Shown here one piece after another: positions 33,880 through 46,070 of a DNA stretch of 64,000 nucleotides. Below the pieces are notes generated by a model. That model had not been told where the DNA came from. It saw nothing but the letters and a program-made list of their open reading frames with translations, and did no database searches. Numbering within the stretch: position 1 is the first letter of the stretch; each line of letters starts with the position of its first letter. The position numbers and the translations under genes were made by a program. The stretch spans positions 98,993,908 through 99,057,907 of the forward strand of contig OX352763.1 of assembly GCA_947095585.1 (NCBI GenBank). The letters run 5' to 3'. Source of the stretch: Nephrocerus scutellatus (Eukaryota; Arthropoda; Insecta; Diptera; Pipunculidae).

Positions 33880-35480
33880 CCGTATGAGTAAGCTGAAGAC
33901 AAAATTTAAGTATTTCGAGCCAATGTCATCCAGTTTGCCATCCGTTAACTCTGGGCGTCCTGGCCTACACCATCATGCTTGGCCGGTTTCGCTGTCGTGT
34001 TCCAAAAATCCTACCACAAAGGACTTTCATTTGTCAAAATCGCGGTAATGCTCGTAGATCTCATCATTATAGAGTCCCCGGAATCGTCCTTCTCACATAC
34101 GGGGCTAACAATTTTCCGTACGACTTTTCTCTCGAGCGCGACTAAGAGGTGAGAATGCTTTTTGCTAAGCACTTAAGACTCGGATCCATATGATGGTACT
34201 GGTATGACCATTGTCTTATACACCAGCTTGGATGTGATGGTTAAATTCCTGGATTTGAAGAGACTTGAACGACTAAAATAAGTAGTTTGAGCAACCGTGC
34301 GCGTATTTCTGGTTCCATGTTACAGTTGACCCGAGATAGTTAAAGGATTGCATTACTTCAAATTCGCGCTGCACTCTTTTAATTGGGGGACCAATGTTGG
34401 ATCTTCTACGTGGCCAGCATGTACTTTGTTTTGCTCTCATTTATGTGCAGCCTCAGATTTCGTGCCACCTGCTCGATCTGGATGAAAGCTTTATGTACAG
34501 CTCTTTGGTTTCGACCAACGATGTCGAAGTCGTCTGCGTATCCAGTATCTGAATGGAATTATAGAAGATTGTTCCTCGCGCCGTTATGTCAGAGTCTCTG
34601 ATCACTTTCTCCAACGCCAGCTTGAAGAATTCGCAGGTTGGTCCATCTCCTTGTTGGAGGCCGTTATAGATATTGAATTGATAGTGATCCGGGTATTTTT
34701 GCTTGGCTTATAACATCGGTCATGGTCAACCTTCTTAGTCGTATCAGTTTATTTGGGATGCCGAATTCTCTCATGGCTTCATAAATTTCTACTCTGGTTA
34801 TGCTATCATAGGCGGCTTTAAAGTCCATAAAAAGATGGTGTAGTGAGTTTTGAAACTCCAGACATTTTTCCATTTCCTGCCTAAGGGTGTATATCTGATC
34901 TGTTGTTGATTTGCCTGGGATGAAGCCACACTGGTATGGAGCAATGATAACTTTAGCGTATGGGGCTATCCTGTCTTGAAGGATAGAGGAGAAAATCTTA
35001 TACGCGGTACTCAACAATGTTATACCACGACAATTGCTGCAGGTTGTAATATCTCCTTTCTTATGTATGGGGCACAGGATGCCCCTTCGCCAGTCTTCTG
35101 GCATCGCTTCTTCCTCTTATACTTGCACTTTTATTTCATGAATTATAGTGTAATGTGTGGCCTCCTATTTTTATCAGTTCCGCTGGGATCCCATCTGATC
35201 CCGGGGCCTTATTATTTTTGCGCCGATTTATTGCTCTGCTAACTTCGTCTTCGTCTTGGTCGCGGCAGCATAGTATGGTCTTCGTCATTGGTGGGGCTTC
35301 CAATTCCATACTTAACTAGCCATTTAACAACTCAGGAAACCTCAGTACGTTCGTCTATCAACACGTGGTCTATCTGATTGCGAGTGGCTCCATCCTGAGA
35401 TACCCAGGTGACTTTGTAGATATTTTTACGCGCAAACCTTGTACTTGCAACGATCAATTTATTGCTTGCTGGCAAGCATG
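33880..35480 (-). pseudogene. RTE-A LINE copy 6, EN end to 3' region with internal deletion
   Basis: Read on the minus strand it starts in the endonuclease (SNKLIVASTRFARKNIYKV, RNQIDHVLIDERTEV near 35,470-35,340) and then jumps to NEDHTMLPR at the entry of RT, so the endonuclease C-terminus and linker are missing. 35,104-34,664 is an open RT stretch: DWRRGILCPIHKKGDITTC, FIPGKSTTDQIYTLRQEMEK, LFMDFKAAYDSI, IPNKLIRL. Palm motif C and the C-terminal domain follow in other frames down to about 33,880. The finger and motif A regions are the best preserved of any RTE-A copy here. Confidence 0.85.
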
Positions 35481-37040
35481 TTTGTATATTTCAATATGTT
35501 AGTATTAATGATAGATATTTTTTATATTTTATAGCTTCATTACTGTTCGCCATGATTTTGTATTCATTTAAGGCATTTAAAACTGTTTTAAGGCGCTTTC
35601 CAGTTAAGTAATTATTTACTACAAACTTATCATTGGAATGCCTCCTATTAAATATATGGTACAATGTCAGATTTTTTTATTTACATATTTCATATTTCCA
35701 CTCACTCAAACTGCAGTCACATTTGACCGATCACAATCTTTTTTTAGAATACCTGAAAATAAATGGAAATTTCAATTGAAAAATATATTCCATCGTCAAT
35801 TTTTATTACAGGAAACATATTTCTATAGGTTGTGCCTCCTTCTCTCCTTCTCGATTTCTCAACCTACCCAACAACATTTATCCCAATCTGTCATGTTTAT
35901 CTTTGGCGGAATTAAATGGAATTAAGTCAAATGCAAAATTGTTTGTCTATCGGTTGGTCGAATTGCTTTTAATACGGTCGGATTGTCCTTCGTCTCCAGT
36001 GTTATTCAATTTGGCTTTTGCCAATTGTCTTTGAAGAGGGAAAAGCTCCTTGATTGTTTAACAAGCGTGGAAACCATGTTGTTTTAACATCCAAATTTAT
36101 TTATTTTACGACGGAAGACGAAACGCGACCAGACATTTTTTCCTAGCGTCTCTCTGTGTCGCATTGGATATTTTTAAAGATTACAAAACGGAGGTTTTGG
36201 GTTTTTTTTCTTTGTGAAATATCGGAAAGAATAGGGAAAATTATATTTTTGGAAAAGCATTTTTTATTCTGTATTTAATATTTATTTTATTGTTGTCTCT
36301 TAAGGGGGGGGGGGAGTGGGCTTATATCAATGAAGTGAAAGGTGCTTACTGTTTAAAAATAATGAAACAATTGAATGAAAATTAAGAATATTGCTCGTAT
36401 GTTTATTATCGACAAACACAGCAATTGAAGAAGTGCATTATAGTGAAATGAATCTAGATGCAATACAACGCTATTGTAGGGACACTGAAGATTTCCCTTT
36501 AATGCACGTGGATTTCTGGAACACGATAGCTAAACAGAATCTCCAATATAATGTTGCGTTACTAGACTTCATAATAAACTACCTAATCACATATCAGTTA
36601 GTTAATTTCAGACTGCAAAAACAAACCGAAAAGTTTCATCATCGTCCATCTGACTTCCATTTAATCTGCAACAATCTGCGGTTCAATCTTTATAAGCTAA
36701 GTTCAATTTCATAAAATGTATCTTAAAATGTAACTACCAATGGATAAACGCCATTGTGGAAGTTAACAATCATAGTATTCAGGAAAATACAAAAACCATA
36801 ACGACACTCATAAATATTAGGTTGAGTAATAGAAAAATCCTCTGCCTATTAAGTTTGTATCGTTCAAATTTGGTATAAGGTGGGTAAGAGTACGATTCAA
36901 TTATAATGCCAGTGTAACTCATCGAGTCTTTTGGTATAAAAATGTTTTCATTCGAATATATCTCATCTTACAGTGGAACAAAAATACTATACATCATAAT
37001 AGAATAGACCCTCTGCCTGTTCTCATGTGGTTAAGACGTT
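35481..37040. other. Non-coding, nothing recognised
   Basis: AT-rich. A 107-codon open frame at 36,391-36,714 has no recognised motif, no splice context and no counterpart; a 10-base G run lies near 36,305. Confidence 0.4.
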
Positions 37041-38295
37041 TAAGAGTTTGAACACAATGTACTTAATCCAGCGAGGTTGAACGGCTTAGTGAATACCTTT
37101 TATTTGGGCTAGTCGGACTTATTCGGAGCGTGAAACCATTTAGAGACCGACATGCCCGGCTTCTCTGCCCAAAGAGTCATCAAATGACCTGAACCATCAG
37201 GTTGGAGGTTGCGAGTGGAATTGACAGCTCAACCGTGGAAAAAAATCGCTTGTCATGAGAGAATTAAGAGCTTCGGATGAATTTACAAATGATACATTAC
37301 AACAATTACGGGATCTTTGCAATTTCAACAGACTACGCCCAGCTGAACCATTAGCCTAGGCCCTAGGCCCTAGAAAACAAAAACAAGGTTTATTTAGATG
37401 AGGATTTCTTATTCGCGGCAGATCTAGGCAAGGAGTCTTAGGCCTTCACCATGTGAGCGAACGCAATGTAGCAGTCAATATTTTGGCTGAACTTACTAAC
37501 ATCAGCCTAATATGCGTTTACGCTCTTATTTATGAACAGCGCACAACACCAATGACTATTTCTATTAGCTCCTTTAAAAAACTTACGAGCAATGCCTCAA
37601 AAGTGAGACTAAGATCGTATTAGGTGATTTTTATTGGAAATTTGTGAAGGAAGACATCTTTATAACAATGTTGGAAAACAGAGCCTGAACGACAGCACTT
37701 ATGCAAACGAACTTTGCCTGATTTACTGTCATGCGGAAAGAAATGCACTTTTCGGTAGCGGCCAATATGGACTCGTATTACTATCTTCTTGCAGTCAATG
37801 AGAAATACGGATATCCCAAACGCCACACCAACAAGGAATTATTTTGAGTAAATAAAATATTGTACGGCTGAAATCGCAAAAGACTGATAGCATCAAGCAT
37901 CTGGCATCAAGTGACGTAGACCAGTGACTACGCTGACAAGAAGCAACCGGAGACGTCGCTACTGATCTTCTATGTTTCACTCGACTTCCGCAACAAAATC
38001 CCTGGTTTGATGTAGAATGCTGGCTGGTGCATGCAGAAAAATAAGAAGTATACTTATGGTGCTGCAAAAAAGGGTAAGAGCTGCTCGTCAGCTCCACGAG
38101 CACAAAAGTCGAGAGGAAAAAGAAGATGTCACGATAAAGGAAGTATTACCAAATGGTAAAAAGAAAATGTCAAAGCTATTAAACTCGAACAGGAAGAAAT
38201 ATTTGTGGTGGAATTATAGTGCTGAGAACAAGAAAATACCACTTAAGCAGACTGTTAAACGGCGATGAAGATCAATATTTTGCAGTCAGACAGGA
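37041..38295 (+). pseudogene. RTE-C LINE remnant: 5' UTR, endonuclease and linker
   Basis: A third RTE-type family. 37,090-37,280 resembles RTE 5' leader sequence (GACAGCTCAACCGTGGAAA). Decayed endonuclease follows in shifting frames: LGLHHVSERNVAV, ELTNISLICVYA, TKIVLGDF, KEDIFI, then DSYYYLLAV in place of DSDHYLV. From about 38,000 the linker reads QNPWFDVECW, then VRAARQLHEHKSREEKED and MSKLLNSNRKKYLWW, matching the NDWFDEEC...RREEK arrangement of this clade. No RT domain remains. Several frameshifts; dead. Confidence 0.6.
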
Positions 38296-39265
38296 AGGCT
38301 ATTGTTGGTAGCAAGCCCGGTTGCGAATTGTGGAGGGGGATACACGACATCTTTAACAAATGATCGTTCATCTGTCCCGGACGAAACTACCATATAAGTG
38401 ACCCCGTCCGGGTTACGACGTCTCTGGTGTTGGTGGTTTTAAGAACCACCTTCATCAGTGTAGAAATTTGATTATAATTGGCTGCGATGCTTGGTTAATC
38501 GCTCGCAACTGTGACTGATTGGACTGCTGATACTTAGAATGTTTAGATGGCAACTGACTTTATATGTAGTAGTTCAGTCATTGATGGGAAAATTAATTGT
38601 AATTATAAAAAATGTAAAATATAGCAAAGTTATCAAATTTTTTGATCACAGTGTACTAATTGTTTTGAAATGTAACCAAATTCACGACACACTGTATATG
38701 AAGTTCTCTGTCTTGCGTATGATGTATTGAATTTATATATATACTTTGCTTGACCAGCCATTGTCATTCTTTTTTTGTAAGGCCATGGAACAAGTGCACT
38801 ACAGACGTGTTCTTATTTTTTGCATGAAACTCCAATAGTCTCTTAAAGCTAAAACTAGTCTTTTGAGGCGCAAAAGGAAGTTCACAAATAAAGCTGATAT
38901 TGAAGAAAGGGCACAAATTATGTGAAAATCCTTAATGGCTTTATTATTAATGTGTTCCATTTAGTATTAAATTTAAATTTATCAAATACACATATTAATT
39001 AAATCTAACCAGTGTGAAGTATTCTTTTGCTTTAAATTAAAAATAAATGTCATATTTACACATATAGACTATAGAGATGCGAGAACAAATTTTAATCTTG
39101 TAGGATTGTAAAAACGTACAATAAATCGTACGGTATGTTTGAGATAACAGGGAGGTCGAATGGTCATAGGCCATAGAATCTTCGAATTTAACCCAGACGG
39201 ACAGCGCTGTAGAGAAAGCTTTCGCCTTAGATGGCGCGCTCAAGTGGAGGTAAACCTGCAAAGAA
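38296..39265. other. Non-coding, nothing recognised
   Basis: AT-rich sequence with no recognised motif. It may include decayed RTE-C linker at its left edge. Confidence 0.35.
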
Positions 39266-39435
39266 TAATAATAATATTTTGGTACGATAGATCGTTACGG
39301 ACCAAGGCCTCGGACCAATATCTCGCGACAATTCGTGTTCTGCAAGTTATATTTGGCACACATATGGAAGGGACCTACAATTTTAAAGCCGTATCCAAAA
39401 AGACGAAATGAACAGCTTTCGGTGACAGTTAGGTC
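39266..39435 (-). repeat. tRNA-derived SINE, 3' part
   Basis: Complement of the SINE body: AATAATAATAATATTTTGGTA tail region at 39,266, GACCAAGGCCTCGGACCAAT, CTCGCGACAATTCGTG, GGAAGGGACCTACAATTTTA, then a decayed GCCGTATCC..ACGAAATGAA block. The tRNA head is not recognisable. Confidence 0.75.
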
Positions 39436-41011
39436 CTGCAAACGATAGAATGTGCGCAATTAGAGGAAGGTAGTAAAAAAACAGCCTAATCTAAGAGGTA
39501 TGTGAGTTTAGACCCAGGTTCTGTGACGTCTCTTGAGTACTTTCCTGTGCCTTTGACTGTGCGTATACAAATATTAAAAAATAAAGTTTTTTCTAATTCT
39601 AATAATTTGAATGCCGCTTACAAGTTTTATTTATTTCTTTTGTAATGTTTTTTTATTTATTAAACAGGTCCCTATTTCCAACCGAAATACTTCCTACTTC
39701 AATGAAAAGCGGACATTCAGATTAACAATAGTTTTAACCAGTAAACCATTTCCGTTCGTCTTAAAATTAGCGACGACTGGCTAAAATAATTCTGAGTTTT
39801 AAGCACAGAATACGTTTCTTAGAAAAATTTCGAGATGAGGACACTTCAAATGGATGTTATGAATTTTTAATATGCACGAACATTTTTACAAATAATATAG
39901 CTTATTAGACCCACAGTTGATCTCATCATCCGCCAAGTTGACCTCATACGAACCAAATTCCAACATTTTCCATCAGTTTTTATAGCTGCAGGCTAAACTG
40001 TTTATCAATAAGGAATGAGGGTGCTGTGGAATAATTGACATCACTTCATCGCTCAAATTTTCTTGCTCTTCGGAGTGAATTCTCCATCGCAGTCACATAG
40101 CAGACCATGTCTTCTTCATTACGACGGCTTTCGTTCGATTTTTTAATTTTCTTGTTTTTTAAGAATCCTCCCATTTGATGCCTGACAGGTGTAAAACCGC
40201 GGCAAAAAGTTTCAAATTAGTGATTAATTTTTATGCTTAAATTAAGCAAATGGGGATTGTCGTACTTTGCACTGACCCTCACATCATGTAATTTCCTATT
40301 TGAAACAATTATTCCCGTCCTTTTAATGCACTTCAATACGCGACGAACGTCCTGTAGTGTCTGTAAGGATTTCTTATTTGAAAGAAATACGATTTTTTTC
40401 GTCCTTTTTGAATGAAGATTACAATTTTTCTAGCGGAAAAGAAATTTCCGTATTTTCCCTTGAGGCAATTTGATTGTAAGCACTAAAAACGACCGAAAAG
40501 CAACTACGTGGACAGTAAATGATGAGACTGAGTTCGTATATGGCGACTATAGTACCATGAAGTTTTTGGCAGAGCCGGGGATTGACTATGAAGACATTAA
40601 TCTGCCCTTCACGCCACGCAGGCAAATTATTTTGAAGTTTACAAAAATGGCACTTAAACATTTTGATATAGGTCATACCGAAATCCAATCAAACAAGGAA
40701 CTCCAACATATCTTAATTAATATTTTGATATCTGTTTTAAGTCTGGTTTCAAATTTAGATGTTACCAATTTGTTAATGAGCTTATTAGTACAAAAAACGT
40801 ACAAAGGATGTTGCTCACTTAAAGCAGATACTTAGGTAAAGAAGACTACAAACACATATCGTTAATGGCTTGAACGTTAGGGGAAAACCTAGCATACAGA
40901 CTGAGCCTTTAATGAACATAACAAAAAAGAAACCTGCGTATAAAGTAAAAGGTTTTCAAATATTCAACAGACTTAGTAACATAAAAGGTAGAGCCAATAG
41001 CTTCTACTTGT
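39436..41011. other. Non-coding, with one unexplained 121-codon open frame
   Basis: Mostly AT-rich. 40,470-40,835 on the plus strand is open for 121 codons (TVNDETEFVYGDYSTMKFL, PFTPRRQIILKFTKMALKHF) and its reverse complement is also partly open. No family recognised, no intron signals established; may be chance or part of an unknown mobile element. Confidence 0.25.
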
Positions 41012-41306
41012 GGGCGCCGTGGCTCAGTGGAAAAGCGCATGGCTACTAAGCAGGGGTTTGTGGTTCGAATCCCAGTAACACCCAAAAGTATTTTTCACTG
41101 TATCCCACCTCTCGTGAATGGGTGACAAACGTTCCGAGAGTAAATAACTTGTCACGGAAAGCTTGTATTAAATTCCCCGTTCGGATCCGGCCTAAAATTG
41201 TAGGTCCCTTCCATTTGTGTCCAAAAAATATACATGCACAGCACAAATGGTCGTGAGAAGCTAGGCTTTGGACCGCAACGGTTTGTCGCGCCGATTATTA
41301 TTATAT
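41012..41306 (+). repeat. tRNA-derived SINE, full-length reference copy
   Basis: About 295 bp. The head is tRNA-like: GGGCGCCG start, A box TGGCTCAGTGG (41,020-41,030), B box GGTTCGAATCC (41,062-41,072), spaced as in a tRNA gene and giving an internal RNA polymerase III promoter. The pseudo-tRNA stems pair poorly, so it is not a functional tRNA. A unique body follows (CACCTCTCGTGAATGGGTGA, GTAGGTCCCTTCCATTTGTG, CGTGAGAAGCTAGGC) and an ATT-repeat tail (41,294-41,306). Five copies occur in the window. SINEs have no protein and rely on a LINE; the partner is not established. Confidence 0.9.
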
Positions 41307-41509
41307 TAAGAGTTCTTCTTGATGTCTCAAATATAATAGTTACTCGTAAGTAAGAATTATCGTACTCCATCGTAGCGTACTACAGACAGCTTTCGTAAGT
41401 CTATTCGGTTAATTACTATTAAATTACCAACACTCCAATCAAAGTTAGACATTCTTTCGAAGATTTACATTTATAAAGTCCACCAATTAAAGAATTAGTC
41501 AGACTTTTT
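41307..41509. other. Short non-coding spacer
   Basis: Nothing recognised between a SINE and an ACATGT copy. Confidence 0.35.
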
Positions 41510-42032
41510 AAATTCTCTATATTAACTTCGCGTGCACGTGGCTGGCTGGTTGGCTGGCTGGCTGGCTGGCTGGCTGGTCAGATTTACTGATCAATTTTTA
41601 GCCCACTTCCCATGGCCCGATTTTATTGAAATTTTGCACACATGTATATTTCCAGTGACAATACTTTCTATTAAAATTTGAGGCCCCTCGGACCTCGGGT
41701 TCGGGGGGCTCTCATACAAATATTTTACAAAATTTACCCGATTTTCTATAAATTTTGTACACATGTGTGTCTTCGATGGAAAACACGTTTTGTAAAAATT
41801 TGGAGCGATCGGCCCCTTGGGGACCCCAATATACAATTTTTAAATATCGCTATATCGCATCAGATCACGGCAAAGTCTGAGCTCTGTGCTTTGTGAGCAG
41901 CGCTGTTCGCTGCCGCTGCGTCATTTCGTGGATGATTTTGACACAAGGCGAGCACGCAGTGTGTGTGTGTGTGTGTGTGTATCTCCGATTAGAGAATTTA
42001 CAAGAAAAATTTTAATTTTTATGGGTTGTTTT
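41510..42032 (+). mobile_element. ACATGT-family repeat, copy 5 (subfamily I), best-preserved
   Basis: Left end AAATTCTCTATATTAACTTC (41,510), then a GGCT tandem repeat (41,541-41,577), then GATCAATTTTTAGCCCACTT. Monomers follow with ACACATGTATA and ACACATGTGTGTC. A conserved block covers TCGCATCAGATCACGGCAAA, GCGCTGTTCGCTGCC and GATTTTGACACAAGGCGAGC, then a GT dinucleotide run (41,960-41,980) and the right end GATTAGAGAATTTACAAG, then ATGGGTTG (42,021-42,028) and a T-run. No ORF of its own; open frames inside are by-products of the repeat. Confidence 0.85.
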
Positions 42033-42384
42033 TTTTTTTAAATTTAAGGCTCCTAGCACGTTCACAGTACCCATACAAACGTGAATAGTTTGAGCCGTAC
42101 ATAATACGGATTTTTTGCAAAGATATGTTAATGATATGCTTATTGCGTTTTTCTTTTCGTTCATATGTGACGTGTGTTTCAAAGTCAATTGTCAATATCA
42201 AGTGCCAAAACCATGTGTCGTTACAGCAGTCAGGCTTCGAAAATGAGAATGTGTAGCAAAGCAAAAGGATAGCTCTCTAAGTTGTAAATTTACCGGGGAG
42301 TTATACAAATAAAAAAGAAAACTATTAGGTTATATGTTTACTTTATCAGTCCAGAGGTTAGGTACCTCAAAGTGCTTCTCGCAC
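42033..42384. other. Non-coding, nothing recognised
   Basis: May include the LTR or 3' untranslated part of the adjacent Gypsy remnant, but no LTR boundary could be fixed. Confidence 0.35.
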
Positions 42385-43130
42385 GCTTTTTACATAAAAA
42401 ACATTGTTGTCATCTGACGATGACAGAACAAACACAATGCCGTGTTGACACACGTTCGTCGCACATCGCCACCATTGTGGTGTTTACACGCATACACAGC
42501 TATGACAGCTGGATTGTGTGTTTTCGTCATACTCTCCCCCATCTTGGAGGCAACCATGTGTCGCCCTTCGTTATCCACCCAGTTCTCCCAAGCATCTCCC
42601 TGTTTCCCTCGATATGCCGCCAACCGGTCTATGTGAACAATTTTGCGCTTAGTACTTGGTGTGCGCCTGATTTTGAACGGGCCATCAGTTAGTGCTTGCA
42701 TAACACGATATGGACCGTCCCAATTAGAATCCAGTTTTGGACACCGAACTGGCCTATGTTTTGGGTTCTGAAACCAGACGAAGTCACCTGATACAAATCT
42801 ATTGGAATTAGAGCTCAAATCATACCAAGACTTCATCCGACTAGCTGCCTTCAACATTTCCTAATGAGAATGAGTCATGTATTTCATTCAGTCTTGATTT
42901 CAGCTGAGCCGCATAGCCAGAAACCATCGCTGATACTTCGGGAAGTGGTCCCAGTACCAAAACCGGAGGAATTTGGACCGTGGCATCAAGATAAATACTC
43001 AAATTTATCGGGATCATGTGTTGGAGGGAGCGTTGAAGCCTTGGGCATAAAAACATTTCAGCCGCAGAGCCTGGACATTTCAACAGGACTCGGCGCCGAG
43101 TCATAAAGCGCGCGTTAATACAGATTGACT
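42385..43130 (-). pseudogene. Ty3/Gypsy integrase C-terminal fragment
   Basis: On the minus strand 42,857-42,390 reads MKSWYDLSSNSNRFVSGDFV, then WDGPYRVMQALTDGPFKIRR and KIVHIDRLAAYRG. This is the GPY/F module that ends the integrase of Gypsy-type LTR retrotransposons, with a stop at 42,390. Upstream in another frame (43,110-42,845) are SAAEMFLCPRLQRSL and LKSRLNEIHDSF, the integrase segment just before it. The catalytic core, RT and gag are absent, and at least one frameshift separates the two parts. No LTR pair was found. Confidence 0.8.
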
Positions 43131-44655
43131 GAGAAACAACGTTCCGCGGTTCATTTCCACTGCCCAATGGCCATCAAATTCACCGGATGCAAATCCGCTT
43201 GATTTCTCGGTTTAGGGTATTTTGAAGAGCAAGGTTGTGACAAATAAATACCTAAGTGTCAATCATCTCAAGCAAGCGCTTCGCCGAGAATGGGCAAAGT
43301 ATAACCGGCAGTAATAATAGACTATTACAAAACCAAAAAGGGTATAGATGTTGCAGACTAGATAAGTAGTTACCATTTGTTACACTGAAATACCATTGTT
43401 TGGTACAGAAAAATAGCTTTGGCACTATCTTGTAAACACAATTATTGTTCATAATGAGATGAACCAAAAAAGTCATCGCTTCTAAGGGTCCAAGAAAGTT
43501 TTATTCTCCAATATATTCCAACTTCCATCAGTCAAGGTCAGAAAAGTACATTTCCTGACGGAGATTCCGAGAAAAGATGGAAACTTGTTTCGGAAGCGTT
43601 GTGTGTTGTGTAAAAAAGATATAAAAGATTTCCAACAATCAGCTTAAAAAGCAAAGCAGATAAATATTGAGTGCAATCTTTATAAGAAGCCACATTGTCT
43701 AAACTGCTTCAACATAAACAACATAAAGCCTAAAGTAAATAAAGTCTTTTTTCAATAGTTGAGTGTCACAAGATCAATTTTATATTTGGAATTTAAATCA
43801 GCTATCCCATGTATCATATGTGATAGCTTCGTTTGCTGACGATTCCATGTTTGCTCTCACAACCCAACTAGAGATTCCTAAATTAAATTTTAAAAAACCA
43901 ACTGGGAGATATTCGAAAAACGGATCACAAGAGAATGCAGAAATTGAATTTCCTTGTCGAAAGTTCCTAACTATAGGAATCTGGCGAACGAGGAGTGTGA
44001 CTTTGCATCGAATGACTGAATTTGGTGATTTTGTCGAGTATTAATTCGAAAGTCCCGAAAACTAAATGCAAAAATTCTATGGAGTGTTATCTAAACCGCG
44101 AAATTCGTATGTTACAGAGCTACAAGAGGTTTCTTTTCACACAAATCAATAGAATACGACGGCAACTCCCTGGTGTACTGGGCAACAGTGAACTATTGAG
44201 ATATCAATCCCTCTCGAGAAATGTTAAAACCCCACTGGATCAACAATTTCGGAACAGTGTTAACAATTACTGGAGACGACGAACAGGGAATATTATAAAA
44301 AGTTTAAAAGCCTCGTAATGTTCTTAATGTGCTGGAACTAAAAATACCAATTGCTTTGGGGTATCTCATTTTTCGGGTGGGAATTGAATGCAGAACGACG
44401 CCAGTCGTCAAAAACTACTTTATTGTTGGCGATGGCGTTGAGAAATTCAGGAAGTCTCCCAAGTTATTCTGCGGATTTGGTGAACAAGGAATTGCACGGA
44501 TTTCGTAATCTGACCAATTACTCGGAAGCTCTTGTACGCTTCTCAAATGACATGACAGCAGACGAACCAAACAGACAACTACTTCTCGACAATGACTGAA
44601 CTTACGAACATTTTCAGGAAAATAAATAACAAGCCCCTCGACAGGCTTAGATAAG
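43131..44655. other. Decayed, possibly LINE-derived sequence
   Basis: About 44,140-44,310 reads INRIRRQLPGVLGNSELLRY and KTPLDQQFRNSVNNYWRR, similar in style to the linker between endonuclease and RT of CR1/Jockey-type LINEs, but too short to assign. Other open stretches (43,763-44,044 and 44,351-44,599) show no recognised domain. No host exon recognised. Confidence 0.3.
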
Positions 44656-45085
44656 ATTCCAAATATCGCGTATATAGGGTCTGGAATTTTGTGGAGACAT
44701 GTGGTATGTAGGACTAAGATGCGACTAAAACCCTTGTTCCTATGGAAATTCTGGGATCTGGCCAATATGGTCTGGGACTTTTGGAACCAAGCCATTAATC
44801 AAGGGATTCGTATGAAATCAAGATGCGACTATAAGACTTGTTCCTATGGAAATTCTGGGATCTGGTCAATAGGGTATGGATTTTTTTGGCCCAAGAAATT
44901 GCTCTACCGATTCGTATGAAATCCGGTATGTAGGACTACGATGCGATTATAAACCTTGTTCCTATGGAAATTCTGGGATTCGGCCAATAGGGTCTTGAAT
45001 TTTGTGAACCAAGAAATTTCTCAAGCGACTCGTATGAAATTCAGTAAGTATGTAATGTAGGACTGAGATGCGACTATAAGACAAC
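44656..45085 (+). repeat. Tandem array, ~104-127-bp unit, about four copies
   Basis: GATGCGACTA/GATGCGATTA anchors start at 44,718, 44,822, 44,940 and 45,067, giving steps of 104, 118 and 127 bases. Each unit carries TTGTTCCTATGGAAATTCTG, a GCCAATAGGGTCT-like block and a GATTCGTATGAAAT block. A single related monomer lies at 29,905-30,055. Confidence 0.85.
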
Positions 45086-45327
45086 TTTCTTTAAAATAAG
45101 CATAGTAAACTTTTGAGCAAAATAGGGCTTTTCATTTGCAACCTAAAAACGCGAAACCACGCGGTTTAGCTGTCTAAATGTCAGGATTCTCGTAGAATTT
45201 GCAAACGCAAATCTATATGAACCAGATATCGAAAAATCTCCGCTCAGAAATTTGTTCTGCTTGCCCTCATTGCCATCTCCCTAAATAAACGAAACAATAC
45301 TCGTCGATCAACGGCAAAATTACTGTT

Positions 45328-45625
45328 TGTCAATCTCTCTCTCTCTCTCTCTCTCTGTATCACTATCTCTCTCTATATCTCTATCTCTCTCTATCTATCA
45401 TTCTTTCTTACCACCAATCTTTATATCCTACCTCGTTATTTTTCTTTCCACATGTAGGTCTCTTTTTTTGTGACTCTGCTCTCTTTTCTCTTTCTTTCCT
45501 CCCTTTCCTCTTTTTTCTCTCCCTTTCCTTAACTGTCTCAATTTCTCTAACTTTCTCTCTTTCTCTATCTCTCGCTCTTTCTCTATCTCTCTTGCTATGT
45601 ATCCCTGTCTACCTCAATCCCGCTC
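45328..45625 (+). repeat. Pyrimidine-rich simple repeat tract
   Basis: Long TCTC/CTTT-rich tract on the plus strand, beginning with a perfect CT run at 45,332-45,356 and fading into CTATCTCT and CTTTCTTTCC variants. No gene. Confidence 0.9.
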
Positions 45626-45839
45626 ACTCTGTACCCCTATCTCTGTATATCTATCCCTCTCAGTTTATGTCTATATCCCTCTATAAGTCTTTGTATCTCT
45701 ATATATCTTTCTTGATCACCATCAATCTTTATTTCCTTTTACTTCGCTCGCGAACTAACCACCTCCACCTATTGACCATCTCACCTACCCGGAAAACTAT
45801 AGAATCGACACTTATATCGGCAAAAAACATATACGTGTT

Positions 45840-46070
45840 CGAATCTCAAGTTATATAGTCGCGAGTTTATACCAAATCCAATGGAAAAAAGCACTTTCAG
45901 TTTTTCCCGAATTTTCCAAATTTCCGGGCAACTTTTTTTTTCTTACCGTATAAACCTTACTCGGACTATTACGAACATTTTAAAATAAAAGTGAGCCAAA
46001 TCGGTCTAGCCGTTCTTCAGTAATGCGCCTACAAACGAACAACATTTCATTTTTAAATATTTAAATATAT
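45840..46070 (+). repeat. Unnamed dispersed-repeat remnant
   Basis: Contains TTACCGTATAAACC, TACGAACATTTTAAAATAAA and AAATCGGTCTAGCCGTTCTT followed by a decayed AACGAACAACATTTCATTTT. This order of words is familiar from common interspersed repeats in insects, but the family cannot be named from sequence alone. Confidence 0.4.

Noticed and set aside
36391..36714. 107-codon plus-strand open frame as a gene
   Set aside because: AT-rich context, no recognisable domain, no splice signals assessed as convincing.
40470..40835. 121-codon plus-strand open frame as a host gene
   Set aside because: No recognised domain, overlapping opposite-strand frame, no established splice sites or homologue; kept only as an unexplained open stretch.
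41012..41083. Functional tRNA gene
   Set aside because: A and B boxes are present, but acceptor and T-arm pairing are poor and the sequence continues into a repeated SINE body found in other copies.
45328..45625. Pyrimidine tract as a regulatory element or splice acceptor
   Set aside because: It is a plain simple-sequence repeat; no adjacent exon was recognised.
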